The position numbers and the translations under genes are program-made. A DNA stretch of 64,000 nucleotides from Apricaphanius iberus. Taxonomy: Eukaryota; Chordata; Actinopteri; Cyprinodontiformes; Aphaniidae. The stretch spans positions 124,001 through 188,000 of the forward strand of contig JAPXFQ010000488.1 in assembly GCA_028564705.1 (NCBI GenBank). The letters are read 5' to 3'. Shown here one piece after another: positions 23,220 through 64,000 of the stretch. The notes below the pieces were generated by a model. It saw only the letters and a program-made list of their open reading frames with translations. It was not told the DNA's origin and did not search any database. The first letter of the stretch is position 1. Every line of letters starts with the position of its first letter.

Positions 23220-24820
23220 TACAGTGCTCTGCATAAATGAGAACACCCCCTTTAAAAAGGACAAATTTAATCAGTAGCTCACTGAACAAAAGAACAATTT
23301 CACACTTTTCACAAAACTGAGTTTTACTGAACACTTATTTAACTCCATAACATGAAATTAAGGTTAATAATCTAATTTTGATCATAAAATCTTCAGTTTT
23401 ACTCAAATTGGTTGAAGCAAAAATGACTACACCATGCAACAAAAACTACTACATCTAGTATTTTGTATGAGCAACATGATTTTTAAGGACAGCACCAATA
23501 CTTCTAGGCATGGTCTAGGCAATCTAGGCAACATCTATCTTTTTCCATTCTTCAACAATAACCTATTTTAGAGCCTGGATGCTGGATGGAGAGTCATTCT
23601 CATCTTGTCGCTTCAGAATTCCCCACATGCGTTGGATTGTGTTCAAATTAGGAGACAAACTTGGCCATTCAATCACCTTCACCCTGTTCTGCTTCAGAAA
23701 TGCAACAGTAGCTTTAGATTAGTGTTTTGGATCATCGTCATGTTGGAAAGGTGATGGAAGGATCTTCTACTTCAGTATAGAGCAGTACATTGTTGAGTTC
23801 ATGATACCATCAATGAAATGCAGCTCCCCAACACCAGCAGCACTCATGCAGACCCACATAATGACACTGCCACCACCATGTTTCACTGTAGGCATCATGT
23901 ATTTTTCTTTGAAATCCTCACCTTTAAGACACCATACAGTTTTTAAACCATTAGTTCCATAAACAGTGATCTTGGTCTCATCAGTCCAGAGTAAACAGTC
24001 CCAGTGGTCTTAATCTTTTTCAGCATGGGTTCTAGCAGATTCTAGGCATGCTTTTTTGTGCATGGGCTTTAGGAGAGACTTCCTTCATGGATGATACCCA
24101 GCATGCCATTTCTCTGCAGTGTGCACCGTATGGTGTCCCGGAAAACGGTCACTCCAGTTTGGCTTTCTACTGCTTTAGCTAACTGAAATGAACTTGCATG
24201 GAGATTTTCTCTATCCTTCTCATCAGAAGACGCTCCTGCTGAGATGTTAACTTCAGTGGACGACCTGGACGTCTCTATAAGATGGTTGCACGTCCATCTT
24301 TCTTACATTTTTGATCACTTTGCTACAGTATTTTTGACTGATATGTAAAGTTTTGCTGTTCTTCTTGTAGCTCTCACCTTTTCTGTTTAAAGAAATGATT
24401 TCCTTTCTCAGATTTCTCTTCCATGGGGAGCCATTACTGACAGCATGAAATAGGAAGGGCTTTTCTTTGTTAAGTAATGCCCTTTTATAGTCAGCTGTCT
24501 GCTGGACACCTCTTAAATGAATCATTAGACTCACCTGTGGTTGAATGCCTGTTAATTAGAAGTTTGTAGTCTTAAATGTGGTTTGAATCCTAAGACTATA
24601 ATTGTGGTGTTCTCATTTTTGCAACATGGGCTTGAATGATTTTGTTAGGAAAAACACTTTTTTGTGTGGGCAAATGAACAAATCTTGTTTGCAATCAATC
24701 GTCCACAATTATGGGAGTATTTTGTATTATAGTATATCATGGAAAATGTCAATTCTGAAAGGAAACTAAAGATTTTCTGACAAATGTAGTGGGGTGTACT
24801 CATTTATGCTGAGCAATGTG
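23220..24820 (-). mobile_element. Tc1/mariner element, nearly complete
   Basis: The left end TACAGTGCTCTGCATAAATG and the right end (other strand) CATTGCTCAGCATAAATGAG are matching terminal inverted repeats, each followed by GAGNACACCCC. Spacing of 1.6 kb is normal for Tc1. The right TA appears mutated to TG. Confidence 0.88.
23480..24535 (-). pseudogene. Tc1 transposase, degenerate, catalytic Glu lost
   Basis: N-terminal helix-turn-helix text is visible (NLRKEIISLNRKGESYKK, 24425-24370). Later come VKHGGGSVIMW (near 23885) and EWPSLSPNLNTIQRMWG (23670-23620). The last block is normally SPDLNPIEN, so the third catalytic acidic residue has become Gln. Several stops and frameshifts interrupt the frame. 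Confidence 0.85.
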
Positions 24821-24939
24821 CAGTATGTAACAGCTTTTAATTCATCTAGCAGCTGACCATTTTGGAGCTAAATATAATTGATCATACGTCTGATGTTAGG
24901 CCTGTGAATATTCTCATTCATCCAGGTCATGGTTATCTG

Positions 24940-25029
24940 AAGGAAATTTCAATCGAACGCAACTGGACTTGATAATTTGTCTTGGAAGTCAAATTACCAA
25001 ATCCAGTTGCGTTCGATTGAAATTTCCTT
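24940..25029. repeat. strong hairpin, arms of about 40 bp
   Basis: Positions 24940-24967 and 25002-25029 are perfect 28-bp inverted repeats. Pairing continues inward with two mismatches to a loop of about 10 bases near 24980-24989. The sequence (CGAACGCAACTGGA core) resembles, from memory, terminal sequences of fish Penelope-like elements; that link is not proven. Confidence 0.85.
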
Positions 25030-26000
25030 GAGATATGTCTGATGTAGAAATTGTCTAAAAACATGAACACTTAAATGCCCACGTTTAAACAGAAATGAAT
25101 TCTGATGCCTTTGCTTGTTGCAAGTTTAACAGCTTCTCGTTAGGGTAGAACACTTTGAAAAATGGTCCAAAAAAGTCTGTCACCGGTGGCAACTGTATTT
25201 AGAAGTTGATCAACTGTTGGTACTTTAATAGCTAAATTTAACCTTTATTGTTCTCTTTTTTTAGGAAAATATTTGAGTGATGGTTTTTTAAATTGCTAAT
25301 TCATGTGCATCTCAACTAATCACACCCTTTTAAAATCAGAACTCTTAAACTGAAGCTCATTTCTTTCCTGACCATCTGCTCGTCTTGGTACCAAAACAAA
25401 GACAAAGTAGGGTGATTATCTGGAATATTAAAATGCTTAGTCAGGATTCGATTTGTTACCCATCATTTGTTAATAGAATTGATATAATAAAGGCTGTGAT
25501 TTGTATCTAATTTTCTTCAGTAAAGGGATTTACTAAGATTTACTAGTTAGCAGTAATTAACTAGCAATTGGCAGGTTGCCCAGGCTACAGGAAGGCTGCT
25601 GTGCTGTCAACACACTCATTTGTGACGTGCAAAAGTAGACTTGTTTAGCTACATGGGAAACAACTCTTCTGTTACATCAGAATTATGAAGCACTTCCAAG
25701 GCACTTGACTACGCTTTGGGTAGGAAGTGACTATTAATACTGCTGAACGACTCAGACTGGAAAAAAACATAAAATTAGCTAAAAATAAGGTTCAGGTAAA
25801 AAGAAAAAAAAAAGAAATCGAATTTCCCTTCAGAGCTGTTGGCCCAGAAGCACTGCTGTCATGGAAAGTCAATTATCAGCTGATCAGAACCAAAGTTTAT
25901 ACCACTGTACATGTCCTAACCTGAACATGGTCATTAAGAAAAAAATAAAGTTAATATATGAACAATAAACAGCAGCAGCAAAGCATTACATGTAATTTAA
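25030..26000. other. no recognisable feature
   Basis: AT-rich spacer downstream of atp6v1b2; no repeat or gene identified. Confidence 0.4.
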
Positions 26001-26707
26001 TTTATTCACATATACACTCACAAATTATTATATTTGCACAACAAAGAATTTTTGCACACAGATTGGAATGTTCATCCTACTTTTATCAACAAAATACAAA
26101 TAATCCATTTGAGAGCAAAGAGGGACATATTTGGGAAAATATACAATAAACCTCTGATCTGTTTAAGATTCACATCTGGGTGGATTTTCTCAAGAGCTTT
26201 GAATCTGATGCAACTACAAAAAAAGCAACAAAAAAACCCAACATGACAATAAAAGCATTTTCAGTCAATAGCATTATGGTGCTATGAAGCTGAATCAATG
26301 ATATTCCTTAATTTAGAGATGTGTAGGCAGCCTACTTTACCTGTTTGTTCCTGGAGTCAAACCAGTCATGGTGGATCAGGTAGATAGCTAAATAAATAAG
26401 GACTGGTCTAAAACTACAATGATATGTTCACTGTTTGCACTTAAAAAGAAATACTAGACACAAAAATGTTCCACTCAGGACTTCAGAACACAGATCAGCT
26501 ACACTACAACCACATAGTGAAAAGGTTTTTGTCCTCTTCCTTATTGAGGGGAAGGGAGGGTGGTGGGGTGCTGAAGGGGGGCAGAGGGGAAAACATGAAG
26601 CTTGAGAAGAGAGGAGGCTGCCAGGCCCGGTAGGGGACAGGCTGCAGGTGAGGATAAACCACCAGGAAAGAAGAAGGAACTTGAACAAGAACGACTGGAG
26701 GTGTGCC
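26001..26707 (-). other. atp6v1b2: probable atp6v1b2 3' UTR with AATAAA signal
   Basis: After the stop codon the minus strand runs about 700 bases without a recognisable repeat. It reaches a canonical AATAAA at 26001-26006, followed by TGTTTATTG-type U-rich sequence. I infer this as the 3' UTR and main cleavage region. The extent is not proven; an earlier variant signal could be used. Confidence 0.55.
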
Positions 26708-60019
<33,312 letters not shown>

Positions 60020-60180
60020 TATTGCTGCTATTAGGAAACGTAGAGAACGATGAGCTTTACTGGCTTCGGCTTCTACCGAGTAGCAGAAATGACAGGAGAG
60101 GGTAGGTCATATGACAATCACGAACCGGATGTCCTGTGATGTGAAACTGCGCATGTGCGAATAGTAAAAACATCTACTCG
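60020..60180 (-). promoter_or_regulatory. atp6v1b2: probable atp6v1b2 promoter / 5' UTR, TATA-less
   Basis: Upstream of the ATG there is no TATA box. Visible candidate sites are an NRF1-like near-palindrome TGCGCATGTGCG at 60148-60159, an ETS-like ACCGGATGT at 60124-60132, and the palindrome GTCATATGAC at 60106-60115, which differs from the lysosomal CLEAR motif GTCACGTGAC only in its two central bases. NRF1 and ETS sites are typical of housekeeping promoters. The start site is not determined. Confidence 0.5.
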
Positions 60181-60774
60181 GTTCATACTTATGTCATCTT
60201 ACAAACAAGTGTAGAATTATGTCTATGTCGATTTTTATTTATATTTCTTCTTTAACTTTTTGTTATTTTGAACAGTTTTAAATAAAGTACTTTCAAGTGG
60301 CGGCCTGTTTGTATGTGGATAGATGGATGGATGGACATTAGAAAAAAGTAAATAATAAGTTTAACCTGAATGCTAAAATCAAGTTTAATAAATTTATAGT
60401 AAAACCACGAGAACAGCTTTTCTTCTAATTTAATTGTCTGATGTTCTTAATGCACAGACTTTTTAGGTCTAAATGAATATTCTAAACCCTAATAGTGCAC
60501 ATTTAAAATATCTAAATATGTTTCCTCCTCTCTCCTCTGAGGGCATGGGTATAAATAAAATCAAATGTAGTAATTGAAGTCATACAGAAATGGTAAAAGC
60601 AAAGCACACACTTACTCAATAGTTTTGCATATCAGAACAAAGTTGTCTTTACCAGGATCAACAGTCACAAGCTGGGTGTCCTACTGCCAGTCAATGACTC
60701 GGTGTAATCTGCAGGGATTTTTCAAACGGCAAAAAGTTTGAAATGATTGTTATGTTTTTATAATTAAATTGAAA
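60181..60774. other. upstream intergenic, no gene
   Basis: AT-rich; a short GGAT repeat at 60319-60335. Confidence 0.4.
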
Positions 60775-60850
60775 TTACTTTCTTTTATTGTGCCATGAGA
60801 TGACACCTGTACCGAATTGGCACTATATAAATAAAATTGAATTGAATTAT
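60775..60850 (+). repeat. tail copy of the CTATATAAATAAA fish repeat
   Basis: GCCATGAGATGACACCTG then GAATTGGCACTATATAAATA with a TTGAATTGAATT end; same family as 8911, 32488 and 63430. Confidence 0.6.
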
Positions 60851-61690
60851 TTAAATGTAACCTTTAAAAAAAAACAAGAATACTCAGACTCCTTCCACAG
60901 TCATTATTTATTAGGCTACTCTTAAAAACCCCCACAGAAAACCTAAAAGCATAGAAAAGTAAAAAATGAAATTCACCAAAGGACTTAACACCTTTAGGCA
61001 GCAACAACTCTCAGTCGTGTGTTTTTGGAATACATTTATCACTGTCTCACATCAGCTTACTGTTCTTTTGAGTATTTCTACAGTTCATTGAGTTTTGTAC
61101 ACATTAATTGTTGCACAGCTCTGTTAAGGTTCTATCGCAGTATTACAGCTTTTCAGTGAGCTTTTGAAAAAGGTGTGCCTTGAAATACTTAATAAGTACA
61201 TGTTTCCATCTTTTTCAATGAGCACAGCTTCAGGGTGTTTAATATTACATAAAACCAACTCATAAAGTTGTTTTCACTGTTCATTTTTTTTTAAGTTTTA
61301 GAAAAGCAGATGCAGTGGGTCTTCCAGAGGTTAAGGAAACTGTCCCAGATATCAGGTTCTTAGGAATTCGCTAAAAGGCTTTATATGCTTCCTTCAGCTC
61401 TTGGGTCTGAGTTAACCCCCACGCCTTCAATTTTCACTCCTAGTGATGTTCCTTATTTATTGTATATGTATTTGCGCTCCCCCAAACCTCCCCCACCTTC
61501 TCATATACTGTCATATTCAACACATCCTTGTCCTGCTGTGAACTGATAAATAAAATGCTATGACCGTACACAGAAGCTCTTGCTTTGTCAGTCTCTTGTT
61601 TTTCAAGCCTTGATCCAGTTTCAGTTATCACAGCATGTCTTATACAATAGCTTTTAAGTAACTGTTTGAAAAAAAAAACTGATTTGGACC
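60851..61690. other. no recognisable feature
   Basis: AT-rich intergenic sequence; the minus-strand open frame at 61440-61745 has no motif. Confidence 0.4.
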
Positions 61691-61703
61691 CAATGCTTTC
61701 CAA

Positions 61704-63284
61704 CAGGGCTGATTCTAGGATCTGAGCTTTAGGGGTGCACAGCACCCAGAGAGCCAGGCGAGATAAATGTTACCGCTTTCTACATTTGAACACACGCAAA
61801 CACACAACAAGAGATATGTTAATGAATATCCAGTCACTTAGCTAGGCAGTACATGCTTCTAACATATGGTTTGGTCTGTCACTGCTCATAAACATGCAGT
61901 ATCATAAACTAGAAGCAGAAATTATATTTAACAAAACAGAAAAGCATTACTAGGAGAGCATATACCTCAGTACAGTTTAGACTCCTTAATAATACCTGAT
62001 CATCCCCAATATGTAATCGCTCGTTCATTGGCACATTTCTGACATTTTCTGGATATTGTTTCCAACACTTTTGAGTTATTTAGTTAACAGCTTTATTTTA
62101 TTTTTATTTTATACGCTGTTACTCGCTGTTATAGCTTTTCCTTTGCAATGTATTCTTATTTATTTTATACATTTGCTGCCTTACCATGAATTTCGAGACA
62201 ATGGGATCAGTATTCATAGCAGCTTTAATTTGGTATTGTGATACAATTATTAGTGATTAAAGCAAATATATGAAACATATGAAAGCATTAGAAAACATTT
62301 TGAAATATTGAGAAATTAGTTTATTAATTCTTATTCTGCAATTTAGTGAACTTCTGATGCCTAAACCAATAAAACTGCTTGAAGAAATGCAGAAAGCAAA
62401 ATTTTTCAGAATGAATGAAAACAGAAAATGGATAAAAGCTTTGTTCTTCTGAAATTTGACAATTTAAAACAAATTCATTACAAGTGTTTTTTTCTGAGTT
62501 GTTGATTTATTAGTAGAAAATAAATTAATAAATACAAATGCAGCGTTTTTACTAGATGTTCTGTAGGTAAAGCAAACCCCCAGCTACAGCCCAAAGTAGC
62601 AGGCATACCTCATCTCGCTGGGTGCCTTTTAAAGAAACAGGAACTCAAACATGTCCTGTTTGTTTAGTTAACTTCACTTTTACTTTGCTTGGGCTTCAGA
62701 TGCTGAGAAATACTCATCTATAAACTATTCACGCAGTTTTTATCTGGTTAATTTAACATAAATATATATTTTTGTGAAAAAAAGAAAGAAAAAATATGTA
62801 ATAGTTACTTTTCTTTTTGTCCTCATTTCACAATAGGCTTCAGTAGGATGTAACAGGTGACAGTAACTAGATTAACACTATATGTATTAGCTAATATCTG
62901 CATGCAACAGGACAACTCATCCAGTGAAAACAGCAACGTGTCTGGCCTCTTACTTGTTTGCTGAGCAAGCAGCTCTCTGCATCAGATTCCTGCTGGCCTG
63001 AGATTCACCCAACGCAAGCAAGTACCAAGTACGTGTATGGTGCATTTAAAGACTGGTCGGAAAATACATACAAACGGATAAAAAAAATAATAACTTGTGT
63101 GTTTTTTTTTAATTTAAGTATTACATTTTAAGCAAGTACTGTATATTTTACACTTTTCTACTTTGGTATAAAAAACAACACATATGTGGTAAAAAAAAAA
63201 AAAAAAAAATCCAACTTTAGGGGGTGCTGTGACTCAGTCTGGGGGTGCTTCAGTACCCCCAAAATTGGGCTAAAATCACTCCTT
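61704..63284. mobile_element. hAT-type non-autonomous element, 1581 bp
   Basis: A perfect 8-bp duplication CTTTCCAA flanks it (61696-61703 and 63285-63292). The left end CAGGGCTGATTCTAGG and right end on the other strand AAGGAGTGATTTTAGC are imperfect inverted repeats, each followed by a GGGGTGC..CAGCACCCC word. No transposase frame; a 20-base A run lies at 63190-63209. Confidence 0.75.
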
Positions 63285-63429
63285 CTTTCCAACTCGCAAA
63301 TTGTTCTCAGTTCACTGAAAATCAAATAGAAAACCACTCCAGACAGAAGTGTTAAGCACCATCTCTGATCCCTAGAGAGCTAATCCAAATGTTTTAGGCT
63401 GCAGGAAATGATTGAAATGTATGCATGAT

Positions 63430-63512
63430 TGAATTGAAATGACCTGTAAACTACCTTGATCTGACATGTGTTGTGAATTGGTGCTAGATAAATAAAATAA
63501 ATAAAATTTTAT
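63430..63512 (+). repeat. tail copy of the CTATATAAATAAA fish repeat
   Basis: TGACATGTGTTGTGAATTGG followed by TGCTAGATAAATAAAATAAA; same family as 60775. Confidence 0.6.
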
Positions 63513-63812
63513 AATATGGCATATTAATGCAAGTGAACGGCTCTTGCTGACAGCATTGCTTTTATTTAACAGATGCAGATTTTTCAGTCTTTTCTGATTA
63601 GTTCAGAGGCTCCAAAAATGCTCATATGTATTCATATTTGATAACAGGTGGCATATTTTTTATGCAGTTGCTAAGCATGTCTGCTTCTGCATTCAGAGTG
63701 GTCATAAATCCGTCTATTATTCATCATTTCTATTTTTGATTGACAAACAAAAATCAAAAACACTTTTTTAAATATTTTTTTTTAAATGGGAAACAAAAAA
63801 TGCCTTGTTTCT

Positions 63813-64000
63813 TCCATCCATCCATCCATCCACCCATCAGCTTCCGCTTATCCAGGGTCCGGTTGTGGGGGCAGTAGCCTAACCAGAGAGACCCAGACCT
63901 CCCTCTCCCCGGCCACTTGGGCCAGCTCATCGGAAGGAATCCTGAGGCGTTCCCAGGCCAGCTGGGAGACATAATCCCTCCAGCGAGTCCTGGGTCTTTT
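63813..64000 (-). repeat. fish repeat starting with (CATC)n, cut by window end
   Basis: CATC units at 63813-63834 lead into CAGCTTCCGCTTATCC, GGAGACATAATCCC and CCAGCGAGTCCTGGGTC, words of a very common fish interspersed repeat usually joined to a (TGGA)n tail. Class uncertain; orientation inferred from the tail. Confidence 0.55.

Noticed and set aside
24940..25060. Hammerhead ribozyme
   Set aside because: A CTGATG followed by GAAA is present near 25038, but stems I-III cannot be paired by eye.

Overview
The window is vertebrate nuclear DNA, almost certainly from a ray-finned fish. The evidence is a split gene with GT-AG introns and a teleost-like protein, together with a dense mixture of fish-type repeats: L2/CR1/Rex1-like, RTE and L1-type LINEs, a Penelope-like element, a Ty3/Gypsy fragment, Tc1/mariner and hAT elements, TTAA-flanked elements with a THAP relic, and several tRNA-derived SINEs. 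Nothing bacterial or viral stands out.

The only host protein-coding gene I can support is atp6v1b2 (V-type proton ATPase subunit B, brain-type isoform), on the minus strand. All 14 coding exons can be placed between 60019 (ATG) and 26708 (end of stop). They join in frame with canonical splice sites to give 503 residues. A likely poly(A) signal lies at 26001-26006, and a TATA-less upstream region with NRF1-like and E-box-like sites lies at 60020-60170. The subunit belongs to the V1 head, which hydrolyses ATP to acidify lysosomes, endosomes and secretory vesicles.

Region by region. 1-26000 is intergenic and built of nested repeats: a truncated LINE abutting half a Tc1 element (2-2465), a C-rich repeat (2466-4190), a TIR element enclosing a foldback element (4815-6613), a damaged Gypsy fragment joined to a LINE tail (9880-11420), a second copy of the C-rich repeat (13025-13720), an RTE LINE split by a hAT element that itself holds L1 debris (15440-19530), a dead Tc1 transposase (19555-20045), a SINE with target duplication (21044-21300), and a nearly complete but catalytically dead Tc1 element (23220-24820). 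26001-60180 is atp6v1b2. Its introns hold hAT elements (27610-28639, 43722-44486, 51140-51544), LINE pieces, a long foldback element filling most of intron 2, a Penelope-like fragment, three copies of a THAP-bearing TTAA foldback family, and an orphan histone-type 3' stem-loop. 60180-64000 is intergenic, with one well-delimited hAT element (61704-63284) and repeat tails.

I see no new gene system. The observations most worth checking are the orphan histone stem-loop, the THAP relic and its relatives, the nest at 15.4-19.5 kb, the intron 2 foldback, the (ATG)n tract at the exon 8 acceptor, and two strong hairpins.
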